Below are positions 20,125 through 29,788 of a stretch of DNA of 64,000 nt, in pieces. A model generated the notes under the pieces. That model was not told the DNA's origin and made no database searches. It was given only the letters and a program-made list of their open reading frames with translations. Origin of the DNA: Heliopora coerulea (taxonomy: Eukaryota > Cnidaria > Anthozoa > Scleralcyonacea > Helioporidae). Position 1 is the first letter of the stretch; the number at the start of each line of letters is the position of its first letter. The position numbers and the translations under genes were made by a program. The DNA is taken from the NCBI GenBank assembly GCA_030142905.1, contig JASJOG010000017.1, positions 2,232,001 through 2,296,000 of the forward strand, in the 5' to 3' direction.

Positions 20125-20671
20125 AAATAGTGAAACAAGTGATTATGTAAAAATACCGCAAATGGACAGTCCACCATCAAATGCATCCGCGGGTGCTCAA
20201 GAGAAACAAACGCAAGATGAAAGCAGAGCAAGCTCTGATAAAAAAGAAGTGAAACACGACGTGATGAAAAAACGCGAAGAATTGATAAGATTATCTGAAG
20301 ATGGAGAAATTAGTCAATCGGTTCAAAATTTAAAAAAAGCAAGTGATAAAATTATATTAAAAATTTATAATGAATATGAAATTAAACAATCAGAAAAAGC
20401 AAATGTATTTTTAACAGATTTATTAATCAGTAAATTTGCAGATTTATTAGGCGGTTTAGAAGCAATTGAAAGTAGTGAAGAATTAGAAAAAGAATTGACG
20501 AGAGATAAATTACTAAAAAGAGATGTAAAATCTGTGGTTGAAAAACTATCACCATATCTACCATATCTTGGAATATTGTCTGGTGGAATTACAGTTGGAA
20601 AACATGTTGTTAAAAAACAAACCAAAAAATCAAATGAACGTGAACGAGGTGAACCTTCAACAAGTGATTAA
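20117..20671 (+). CDS. unknown 184-aa protein overlapping the ATPase gene
   Basis: A charged, Ser-rich N-terminal third (SENSETSDYVKI) is followed by a helical region (about 60-140) and a hydrophobic Gly-rich segment LPYLGILSGGITVGKHVV (about 150-167) with a basic end. It starts in AAATAAATG, inside the ATPase gene, so the two are probably expressed from one transcript or a nested promoter. Possibly a membrane-associated virion protein. No family recognised. Confidence 0.65.
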   Translation: MSENSETSDYVKIPQMDSPPSNASAGAQEKQTQDESRASSDKKEVKHDVMKKREELIRLSEDGEISQSVQNLKKASDKIILKIYNEYEIKQSEKANVFLTDLLISKFADLLGGLEAIESSEELEKELTRDKLLKRDVKSVVEKLSPYLPYLGILSGGITVGKHVVKKQTKKSNERERGEPSTSD

Positions 20672-20729
20672 ATAATTTTATAATATAATTTTATTATAAA
20701 ATTACAAAATTATACAAAATTATAGCAGT

Positions 20730-21119
20730 TTATTTATCTTCATTTTTAGGTTTTACATTTTGATCATTTTTTAAATTAATTAATGAAGCAATTATTTTAT
20801 CTTTTTCTGTGTCATTTTTATCTTCATTTTCAAAAGATTTTAGTAATTTTAAATGATTATTATTTTCTGAAAAATTAATTTCTTGAATAGAGTTTCTTCC
20901 AAAATTTGCTCCAGCTTCAAAATCTTTAAAACCAATATCAACATGAGCACCAATTCTAAAACCACTTTTTTTAACTTTTCTAAAATTTATTGGTGGATAC
21001 CCGTGAAGATTTGTATCCAAATTTGTATCATTATTTTTAATATTATTTTCAATATGATTTTCAATACTTGAATCGTGTGTATTATTTTTACTTTTTGTTT
21101 TTGAAATACAATTACCCAT
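20730..21119 (-). CDS. putative N-myristoylated protein, 129 aa
   Basis: The protein starts MGNCISKTKSKN: glycine 2, a small residue at position 6 and following lysines match the N-myristoylation signal, and cysteine 4 is a likely palmitoylation site. The rest is Asn-rich and charged with a central beta-like stretch (FRIGAHVDIGFKDFEAGANF, about 53-72). It is the only minus-strand gene at the right end and starts 30 bp from the terminal repeat in TATAAATAAATG. A membrane-targeted or virion-associated role is an inference. Confidence 0.7.
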   Translation of the reverse strand: MGNCISKTKSKNNTHDSSIENHIENNIKNNDTNLDTNLHGYPPINFRKVKKSGFRIGAHVDIGFKDFEAGANFGRNSIQEINFSENNNHLKLLKSFENEDKNDTEKDKIIASLINLKNDQNVKPKNEDK

Positions 21120-21148
21120 TTATTTATATTAATTTTGATAATGTGAAA

Positions 21149-21407
21149 AATGTGAGAAATTTGATTAATTTTGATAATGTGACAAATGTGAGAAATTTAG
21201 GTAAATTTGAGAATCCGGTTTGACCCAGATTTGACAGGTTATGAAAATGATTGACATGTGGGAATCACTTTGATGACGTCACCATGACGTTATACCTTAG
21301 TTATCACGTGGTCAATTACGTCATGATGACGTCATTTTTAAACCTGAAGTAAATGCAGCAAAAATGTGTTAGAAAAATGTGCTAGAACCCGGTCTTTATA
21401 GACTACT
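21149..21407 (-). repeat. right terminal inverted repeat of Polinton 1
   Basis: Reverse complement of 3585-3843, with the same CRE and E-box cluster and the terminal sequence GACTACT. Identity of the two copies suggests recent insertion or copy correction. Confidence 0.95.
21274..21334. promoter_or_regulatory. CRE/ATF and E-box cluster in right terminal repeat
   Basis: Mirror copy of the left cluster: TGACGTCA at 21274-21281 and 21327-21334, CACGTG at 21305-21310, plus two half sites. It lies upstream of the myristoylated protein gene, about 155 bp from its start. Confidence 0.65.
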
Positions 21408-21413
21408 GAAAAG
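21408..21413. repeat. target-site duplication GAAAAG, right copy
   Basis: Second copy of the six bases found at 3579-3584. Confidence 0.93.
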
Positions 21414-22226
21414 TCATCAGAGAATGAGCATGTAATTCAAGTCTCAACTTAAATAACACCTATTTGCAAAAATTTGTCATCTAGGTGAAATGAAGAAAAT
21501 ACAATCAAGAAAGCAATAAGGGAATCAAAAGATGGTTAAAGACACAGATCTGATGTTTAGGGAATGGTTTGTGCCTTTAACCCTGTTATGATTTCTTTAT
21601 TGTTTTCCTAATGTTACTTATTATCACGTAGATGACAAGATTACCGACATGTAATAAGCCATTGAGATTTGTATTACATTTTCATTCATTGGTAGTGTTG
21701 CAGGAATAGCAATGAAACATTAGATCATTCAATTTTTTGTATGCAAGCTTGTGCATTATTATAGACTTATTTAAAATTATTTTATGGGCATTAATTTTTA
21801 TAAAAATATTAGTACATTTTCTGTGTGGTTACGTGATTGTCTCAGCATGAGAACTTAAATAACAAGCGTAATTCTATCTAGCCTGGGCCTTTTTGAATGC
21901 TGACATCCTGAGAGGGCTAATTCGTGCCCCTTAGTTATGTTTTCAATATGATAATGATACAATTACTTATTTTAACAGTAGGTTTCTGAAGAAGGGTTGA
22001 TTCCCGAAACGTAAATAAAAGTTTTTTCACTGTTCCTCGTGAAGACTTATTGACGTCATGATCTGCGGGGGTTGGATAACTCATCATCGTTTTCTTCACA
22101 TGGCTCGTCTTTGAAGTAATAAATCTGTTCCGGTGTCGGCATTTCGAAAAAATCTCGGATCTTTTATTGCAAAATTTTTTGCCGCACTTTCACTTCAGTA
22201 TACATATGTATAAATATATTTATATA
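21414..22226. other. host flank running into Penelope-like element debris
   Basis: 21414-21960 shows no gene. From about 21980 the sequence has CTGAAGA and CCCGAAACGT (ribozyme-like core), then about 22085-22165 a block with ATGGCTCGTC and GGTGTCGGCATTTCGA that recurs at 39065-39140, next to PLE coding sequence. It is therefore a PLE end fragment, cut by the Tc1 element at 22227. Confidence 0.55.
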
Positions 22227-23447
22227 CAGTACCGTGCAGAAGTTTTAGGTCACCCATCAATTTGTAACTTTTTTTGGTTATATCTCAGTATATTACAATG
22301 CACGAATGTTAAACAACATTGGAAAAATGTTTACACAAGTGTAGCAATGGCAGAGGAAAACGTTTTAAAGTCTAGTACTTGGTACCGCAGCCACGAGCAG
22401 CAATTACTACTGCACAACGCCGGGGTATCGATAAAGCAAGGTTCTCTGTTACACTTGCGTCAATGCTGTCCCATGACACAAAAATAGCTAGCTTTAATTC
22501 CTCAAAGTTCTTGCATGGTCTGGTCTCTGACTTCTTCCTTATTACTTCCCAAAGATGCTCAATGGGCTAACTGATATCCTTTTCATCTCAAACCAGGATT
22601 TGGTCCTATTTGCTCTGTGACAAGGAGCCCCAATCTTGTTGGAAGATAAAGTCTTTTCCGCACCGCTTTTTCCCGTCTTTCTCACGAGTGCGACAGATCA
22701 GCCTAACTTATGATGCGTCCAGTCGACCGTTAACTACCTTGAGGCTTCCAGCCCCACTGGCCGCCTTGCATCCCCATACCTGGATTTTCCCTCCTCCGTT
22801 TTTCGCTGTGGGTACAACACAGTCTGGATGGTACCTCCCTCTTACTCTTCTTGTAACGACTGTCCTCCTTCTGGAATCAGCTCAAAAATTGACTCGTCGG
22901 AAAGCAACATCTTCGCCCACTGTTCGGATGTCCAATCCTTCCCCTCCGGACACCACTCCAGTCTCTTCTGTTTGTGGGCCTGTGTGCGCAGAGGCTTCCT
23001 TACTGAAACGCAGCCTTTCAACCCAAACTCTCGAAGCCGTCTTCTAATTGTACTGTAGCATACCTGGGTTCCTGTGGCATCCTTTAACTTCAACTTTAAC
23101 AAATGAATAGTTTCCATGTTGTACACGTGTGAAATATATATTCGGAGAACACTAGGTATGCGTGATTTCTAATGAAAACAACTGGACATACCAAGAAAAA
23201 CCTAGCAACAACTAACCAGGATGAAATGACTGTTCATTTCTCCCTAGCTACCACACAGCTTTAGGAACAAATTTTATAAAAACAGCTACCTTGTCAAAAG
23301 TAGAATAAATTCTAGCTGTCCAGATTAAAAAAAAGGCCCTACTAGGATGAAAAGCAGGCTTTGGGACCCGATAGAAGGCCACAGAAACAACTGAAGTGGC
23401 ATATGTTTATATTTCAGAAGGCGACCTAAAACTTTTGCACGGTACTG
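22227..23447. mobile_element. Tc1-like DNA transposon, decayed
   Basis: The ends CAGTACCGTGCAGAAGTTTT and AAAACTTTTGCACGGTACTG are inverted repeats flanked by TA (22225-22226 and 23448-23449). The length of 1,221 bp is short for a Tc1 element of about 1.2-1.6 kb. The minus strand carries pieces of transposase. Confidence 0.85.
22842..23126 (-). pseudogene. Tc1-like transposase fragment
   Basis: A 94-codon piece with STIRRRLREFGLKG (end of the DNA-binding region), RKPLRTQAHKQKRLEW and DWTSEQWAKMLLSDESIF, the segment with the first catalytic aspartate (DDE family). Transposase sequence elsewhere in the element is frameshifted, and the C-terminal catalytic part is not readable in one frame, so it cannot encode an active enzyme. 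Confidence 0.82.
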
Positions 23448-23691
23448 TATAATCATAAAACCAAACCAAAACTTGAGTTTCAAAGAGTATATAATCATCA
23501 GAATGAAAACTCTTAACTTTATTAATGCAACGTTTCGAGGCTCTGTCCCTTTAACAAGATCAAGTTTCAGAAACTAGTAGGCCTACTTAAATACAATTTA
23601 TAAAACTAATTAGAAATTATAATACAGTAAAATCCCTAAGATTGAGTACATGCGGAACGAACGAATCAAGTTCTTTTGCGCAAAATCCTTC
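23448..23691 (-). repeat. Penelope-like element terminal segment with GAAACG hairpin
   Basis: On the minus strand a string reading CTTGTTAAAGGGACAG then AGCCTCGAAACGTTGCA resembles the degenerate ribozyme-like hairpin found at PLE ends. It lies directly downstream of the PLE nuclease fragment on the same strand. Confidence 0.5.
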
Positions 23692-24195
23692 TCACTCCAC
23701 CGGTTTACTTATATCAGTTTTATCAATTATATTAACCATAATATTATCCAATCCCTGATGGTCCTCCCCAGTGAAATGTGCATATAAATGCTCCACCTGT
23801 ATTCCCCTCTGATCCCTTCCATACCTAAACAAGCTACTCTTGTGGTTAGTAAAACGTTTTCTTAACGACGTGATTGTGCTTCCAATATACTGTTTACCAC
23901 ACTTCTTGCATTCAATAAGGTAAACAATACTAGCGGAATCACAATCAAAATCATAATTAGTATAATACTTTCTGTTATCCAAACCATTACCAACACTCCT
24001 TCCTTCTTTAACAAATTTACAAATTTGGCAGGGACTTTTACCACATTTCTTCATTTCTTTTCTCTCATCAACCGATCTCGAAATTCTACTTTTTACCAAT
24101 TCCACTTTAAGATTTTTTGGCCTCCTAAAGCTAACCCAAAGTGCCTCATGAAAAAGCTGTTTCATGTCCTCCGATGCATTCAAGATGGGAATCAA
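23692..24195 (-). pseudogene. Penelope-like element endonuclease (GIY-YIG) fragment
   Basis: A 167-codon C-terminal piece of a PLE protein. It has the cysteine pattern CGKSPCQICKFV before the nuclease, then VYLIECKKCGKQYIGST and LRKRFTNHKSSL, the GIY-YIG motifs with a catalytic arginine. The upstream reverse transcriptase part is missing, so this is a 5'-truncated insertion. Confidence 0.85.
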
Positions 24196-24239
24196 CTCCC
24201 GAAGCTTTTTTCAAATTACCAATAACGCTGGGTGATAAT

Positions 24240-24430
24240 CTAATACCAGAGGGACCCTATCTTCTACTTTATTCTTACTCTTAGACCCCTGATAAAGTAG
24301 GGCAGTCCTACTACTACGATGGACTACAGAGTGATTTGTCCGGCGGCTCAAATTCACTCTAAATCGCCTTAGGGTTCACCAAAGTCGCTCTAAACGGACA
24401 TAGGGTTTCCGAAAATCGTTCTAAACGACC
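24240..24430. other. left-end region of Polinton 2 with short degenerate repeats
   Basis: Three degenerate copies of TCTAAAnnnnCnTAGGGTT-like sequence (about 24350-24435) precede the first gene of Polinton 2. This could be the subterminal part of its lost or unpaired left terminal repeat. I could not define the terminus, because the right end of the element is gone. Confidence 0.35.
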
Positions 24431-27400
24431 TTATCCTGAAAAACGGGAATTAAGAGAGAATGGAATCCAGAAAATAGACGGGTTTTCGTAGACCTGGGAA
24501 AATCGGTCGGTTCCCAAATTATAGTAAACACACAAAAATGTCTTTACAATAAAAAGTAAATAATTTACTGAGACAATAGATTTCTTTTCAGTTTTTTTCT
24601 GTTGTGCTTTCATATAGTCCATTACTTCGGATAACGGAATACTGCCATATCTTTTGGACACATTGACTTTTTTATCACCATCACGGTGCTGTATCTGGAG
24701 TTCCTTTTTATTTGGAACATTCTTAATCGCGACCATTTTCTCAATTCTTTCGAACAGGTCATCCTCTTTTTCAATCTTAAAGCTGTACTATATTTCAGGT
24801 TTCTCTTTATTTTCTTCATTTCCACGTTTGTTCAATACTTTGGCTCCATATTTCTTGGCATATTGATTGATATATTTTTCAACTAGTTCCAATTTATGCT
24901 TATTTTCACAAGGACAGTCTATTATCAACGATATTGTTGGATTCTTATCTTTGTTTCTGTACACAATGCTCTTTTTGTCCGACAAGTGTTCTTTCATTCT
25001 TTTATCTGGAGTCTTTATTGTAGAGCCGATATATATACTACAGTCGTCAAACCCAATCTTATAAATCTTTCCTGTTTGGTATTCAGTATGTCCGATTGAC
25101 CGCACTTCGTGTTTGTTTTCCTCATTGTATGTACATTTCTGTCTTAGATTTTCCACATGTAAGTATTCGAATTTAGCTGTTCTACTCATTACTGTGTATA
25201 ATAGTTTCTTGTTCATGGCCCCTGCATCGAGTATATTATAATGTTCGTCTATTTCAGCACCTTGGTACATGTATACTGTTATATAGAACGCAAGGTTGAA
25301 CTTCTTTTCGAATTCATCTAACGCAAACTTTTCTCCATTTTCCTTTATAATGACACTATTTCCGCTAAATTTCTTTACTGTGAACATTTGAGAGTTGAAT
25401 ATTCCGCGGTCTTTCATGTTATCTGTGCATATCACAGGAGTTCCTGCGCAAACTTTATATTCTTCTTTCTTTCCATTATAAGAAAAGTTTAACACCTTAC
25501 GTGGTTTACCCTCACAGAACACATCTGAGCGCAGCTTATTAGTCTCAATCCGTTTACTATTGTAGTAACAGATATTGACAAAGCTAGCAACATACTTTCC
25601 TAACTTTTCCTTAACTTGGCCAGTTTTGAGAAATTCGGATAGCATTTTGTATGTTTTATGGTCGTATCTAATGCTTTCCATAATGTACTCCAGTTCAACT
25701 GTATTAGAACACATATCCTGTATCGCAGGGCTCTTCGTGTATTGGTATTTTAGTTTGCTGCTACCCTCGACGGGGTCATACTAGTTGGTGTCACCATATA
25801 GGTTAACTTTCAGGTTGTTAGCCACAAAGCTGTGATATATCAGAGTCATCCATTTGAGAGGAACCATAGAAAACTTATCTATGAATACATCCCTATTGGC
25901 TAGCAGTTTCAGATTTTCTGTATCTATTTCTGATATCATCAACAGCCTTATTCGTAAAGCTAAATATAATAGGATTCTTACTTTCCTGGGTATCTTTGAT
26001 TAGCTTACTGGTTTTACCACAACCAGCACCACCAGTGACTAGTGTACCAGTGCCCCTTTCTAGAGTGTATTCATTGATGTCGATATTGTTGCGGTATTTC
26101 TTTTCTATATCAGAAGGAGATTCCCCAATCTTTTTGAATACTTTACCTATCATATCAGTTGTGAATTTCTCATTTTTGTTCTTTATGGGGTATTCTTTCT
26201 TGGGATTCACACAATAAACAGCATCAGTATTGTATCCATGTATTTCAGTTTCATTCCCACATACATCATCTATTAGTTCGAGTAGCTTTACTATGGAGCC
26301 AGATATCACATGTCTGTTAATGGAACAGTTTTCAGTCATTTTCCTTTTGACATCGATTTTTCTGATGAGATAGAAATTATCGTGTCTATGTATGGTTACC
26401 TTTTCATTGTTCTCCAGGGCTTCTGTCCACACGGCACATGCAGTATCATAGCTAGTTGACGTAAATCCTTTGCTACTTTTGTCGTATTTCGTACCAAGGT
26501 ATCCGATAAACTGATTGGTCAACTTTTTAGCAGTAGACTCATCAAAATTGTCGAATACATATTTAAGATACCCTATGAATGCATCATGTTTGATTGACTT
26601 ATCTGCCACTATTTGATATTTGATATCTGACATTTTGATGAATTTATGTTCTATTAGGTAATCTATGAGGTTTCTTCCATAAAATCCAACTTCTATGATT
26701 ATTGGTTCGTTTTCACATGTTTTGTATTTCTTTATGTATGTTTCGTTGATATAGTATTCACCTGTTTTTTAGCTTTCCATCAAATTTTTCTATGGTATTA
26801 TGTATTAAAGTAAATGGTTTGAACCTGGGAGAATCGTGGCATGTTTGAGGAAGTAGATCGTCCAGGTTAGTGTAGTCTTGAGAAAGACTGTTGGTTGAAG
26901 TGACTGACGTTTCGACCGGCTTAGCGGCGGTCATCTTCAGATTGACTCTGAAGATGACCGCCGCTAAGGCTGTCGAAACGTCAGTCACTTCAACCAACGG
27001 TATTATGTATATTCTAAATCGGTATATTATGTTTGTCCGTTAGTAAGACTGATGGGTAATCTTTTGCAATGTCAAATGCCGTCAATTCGAATTCAGATGT
27101 TGGGTCAGTATAGAATGTATGCTGTAGTGCCTTTCGATAGTAGTCATCCATTATTGTTATTACATATCTATTGTAATCTGATTTTGGTATATATCCATAT
27201 ATTTGTTTGAATAAGTTTACTGCTATTGATGTTAACCCTTGGTTATTGAAAGTGAATGCTTCCACTGGATATTTTTTGTATAATTGATCACATATATTCT
27301 TTCTTAAGTCATAATCATTATTTTTGGTTACCATATTTTTGAGATCAGGTGTGACGAATCCATCTATTTGATTTCTTCCATTGTAATGAAAGTACTCGAT

Positions 27401-28790
27401 ATATGTTTCTGACCTACCCATGGTGTCCATCATGGTGTCCATCATGGTGTCGTTGCAATTGAATCCATCGGGTAGTACAATTAGATAGTCTTTATAGTCT
27501 TTTTCATTTTTGACACTGACGTTTTTGAATAACAAATGTTTGTCAGCAATGTTTTCTTGTCTATCTATTATTTTATGATATTCTTTAATTGTTTTACATC
27601 TTATGGTTTTTTCTTCCGATTGTTGCGAATTCCACTGTATCAGATCAAGGTGTTTGATTAGAGAAGACCCGTTGGTGATTTTTGAGATCAGATCTTGACT
27701 TAGAATGGGATAACAGTGGTTGTCTTTACATATGAAACACAAACGGACTATCTCACCATTTTTTCTGGGTGCTGGAGACGCCACAAATGTCTTATAGAAT
27801 GGGTCTAATGCATATATTGATACATTAGTATGACAATTATCTCGCCAGTTGATAATCTCCATAGTAGACGGTTTTTTTCCTTCATCATCTTCCACATACT
27901 TATTGATCTCTGTTGTTAGAGAACCTTTACTATAACGTTTGAATCCATCTTCACCCTTACAGGCTTCATATGTATAGTCTTGAAAACAAGTGCCATTATT
28001 TTGTTGTTGTTTTTTTAATACCATTACATCTGTTCACAAGAGCACTGATTAGTCTAGTTGAGCCCATACGAATATCTTTCATTTTCACTTTATTCAGTAC
28101 TGTGATCGAACCACCAATTTTGGCTATATATTCACCTGATTGTGTTCTAAAACGATTGTCTTTAAATAGAACATACATGAGAAACTGATATTGATCACGT
28201 TCAGATAAACCTGGTGGCATTTTATCTTCGAATGGTCCTATTGTCGTTTTGGTGTTTGGAGTTCCATAAGGAGCCGTATCATCTTGAATTTCTACATCTA
28301 CTGTTGCAGTTACTTTATTCCATTCGCCTTTGATACGACTTATACGCCTTCTGAATAAATTGACAAACTTGGATCCTTTCATAAAGCCTAGTCTACGACC
28401 ACCAGCTAAATGAAGTTCATAATATCTAGCCTCAGAGAGTGACTATTCTATTTTAGGTATGGTGATTGTGATCTCCTTTGGCATGAAAAGTTTGGACATC
28501 CTTTCTACCTTTCGAACATTGTCCTGCCATACCTTCTCACGTCTTTTGTACTTTTTAAGGACTTTTAAATATGTTGGTTTTAACACTAGATTGCCAGTTA
28601 GAGGATTTGCATACCGTTCGTTTTTTCTTTTAGTACCCAATCGTGGAGCTGGTTTCCTTTTATTTACCACCACCCTTGACACAATATTGAGTCTCTTGAC
28701 TGTGCCTTTCTTGGGAATTTTGTCCTTAGCAGCTTTTAATTGATCCTTGAGATCAACGATTTGTTTTCTCAATGATTTTATGTTTAACAT
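24431..28790 (-). pseudogene. multidomain replication protein: divergent PolB + SF1 helicase + GIY-YIG nuclease
   Basis: One gene of roughly 1,380 codons in several pieces. From the N-terminus: basic coiled region (28790-28446); after a TAG (28443-28445), same frame, RYYELHLAGGRR and further; frame change at a seven-A run near 28010; PolB motif A TAFDIAKDYPSVLL (about 27050-27090); a 193-bp insertion; motif B KKLTNQFIGYLG (about 26510-26545); motif C-like IHGYNTDAVYC (about 26215-26250); helicase Walker A VTGGAGCGKTSKLI (about 26000-26045); FSFTNKAVDDI; motif II-like VFIDKFSMVP; motif III GDTN followed by TAG (25781-25783); late motifs VYMYQGAEI and YTVMSRTAKF (25200-25270); GIY-YIG part with IYKIGFDDCSIYIGST (about 25030-25080) and a C-terminal tail after TAG (24788-24790). 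It replaces the pPolB/endonuclease VII gene of Polinton 1. The polymerase label rests on three motifs and their order, and on the virion context. Confidence 0.75.
26794..27010. mobile_element. 193-bp foldback insertion in the polymerase region, 12-bp target duplication
   Basis: GGTATTATGTAT at 26794-26805 recurs at 26999-27010. Between them, 26806-26889 is unique, and 26890-26998 is a near-perfect 109-bp hairpin starting GTTGGTTGAAGTGACTGACG. Both strands of the hairpin contain CTGAAGATGACCGCC and GTCGAAACGTC, which resemble the conserved core of hammerhead ribozymes found in PLEs and retrozymes. The insertion splits the polymerase reading frame just after motif A. Confidence 0.8.
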
Positions 28791-28886
28791 TCTATATTAT
28801 TATAATATAGAGAAATATTTAAGCCATTTTATAAGAAAAATTATTTTTGGTGTTTTTAATGTTTCTTGGTTTTCAGGTGTTTATTT

Positions 28887-29186
28887 TTATACGTTGAACA
28901 ACGTGTGATCACAGCCACGATAGCGGAACAACTCCTTTGATAGACTTCTCTGTTCATGAACGAATCTATGTACGTACTCTTTATAGTGTTTCATTGTCTC
29001 GGAGAATCTAAAGCTGGCTAATTCCCTGTTCATGTCACATATAGCTGTATTATAGCATTCATAAGATTCAACCACCTTTTCATATAGTTGATCTAGTACT
29101 TCTGCACTTTTGTGTGTTGATTGGTGTAACTTTTTTAGACTTTCTGGTAACATTTCTTTTATATGATTATGTATATGGATTACCAT
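28887..29186 (-). CDS. unknown 99-aa protein of Polinton 2
   Basis: A helical protein with several histidines and a coiled middle (KSAEVLDQLYEKVVESYECY). No family recognised and no counterpart seen in Polinton 1. The start (29186) directly abuts the stop of the zinc-ribbon gene upstream. Confidence 0.5.
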   Translation of the reverse strand: MVIHIHNHIKEMLPESLKKLHQSTHKSAEVLDQLYEKVVESYECYNTAICDMNRELASFRFSETMKHYKEYVHRFVHEQRSLSKELFRYRGCDHTLFNV

Positions 29187-29763
29187 TTAAGTGATTTCCT
29201 TCCATTCGAGATAATATGGACATTTGCAGTTTTTATCCCAACCTAATAATAGGTATATGGTGCCAAATAATCGCTCATCAAATATTTTCTTTCTTTCTGT
29301 AAGTGCCAAATCAGTTGGTTTCTTTATTAGTGAAGCACCTATTCTACTGAATAACCTGATAATATAGTAATCAAATCTGGATATACTTTTTTTGATCAAA
29401 TCATGTTCTTCCATTTTTTCAATAATATACATAAAGTCTTCTGACAATTTGACTTTCATATTTATGATGTACATATTGATGCACTCTCCGTCTGATATGT
29501 CTACTTCTAACGTATCTAGATTTCTTTCTATTCATACATATATTATGAATCCACTCTTGAACCACTTTATAATCACCCACGTCACCACACTCCATGCAAA
29601 CAAACATACCATCAATATATCTGTATTTGATATTACATTCACTGCATTTATCATCTTGTATTGGTTTTTCTTCCTTATATAGATCGTCCATGTTATCCAT
29701 ATTCTTCGTAATTTCATCAAACGTGAAGCCATAATCAAATGCTTTGAACAATTTTTCATCCAT
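29187..29763 (-). pseudogene. zinc-ribbon protein, VLTF3/TFIIB-like putative transcription factor, frameshifted
   Basis: The N-terminal part has a four-cysteine ribbon, CSECNIKYRYIDGMFVCMECG (about residues 40-60 of the protein; two CxxC pairs 14 residues apart), resembling the zinc ribbon of TFIIB and of the VLTF3 late transcription factor of large DNA viruses. Coding then moves to another frame near 29530 at a GAAAGAAA tandem repeat, giving about 110 further codons with helical, charged sequence (LLGWDKNCKCPYYLEW at the end). A 4-bp duplication explains the shift. A role in late viral transcription is an inference. Confidence 0.55.
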
Positions 29764-29788
29764 AATATATACTATATATACTATAGAA

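Larger units (their letters stand above)
3585..21407. mobile_element. Polinton/Maverick element 1, nearly complete
   Basis: A 17,823-bp element bounded by 259-bp inverted repeats that begin AGTAGTCTATAAAGACC and a 6-bp target duplication. It encodes the diagnostic Polinton set: family B DNA polymerase with an endonuclease VII-like zinc insertion, retroviral-type integrase with chromodomain, double jelly-roll major capsid protein, penton-like protein and FtsK/HerA-type packaging ATPase. The two terminal repeats look identical over their length, which points to recent insertion. Despite that, the polymerase has three in-frame stops, the integrase and one fibre gene each have a frameshift, and another gene has lost its start codon. 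I found no adenain-like protease. Genes are tightly packed and mostly start in a TATAAAATAAATG-like context. Confidence 0.97.

Noticed and set aside
22610..23058. Two overlapping plus-strand open frames (145 and 76 codons)
   Set aside because: They are antisense to Tc1-like transposase sequence that is recognisable on the minus strand.
24240..24430. Left terminal inverted repeat of Polinton 2
   Set aside because: The right end is missing, so no pairing can be shown; listed only as a possible subterminal region.
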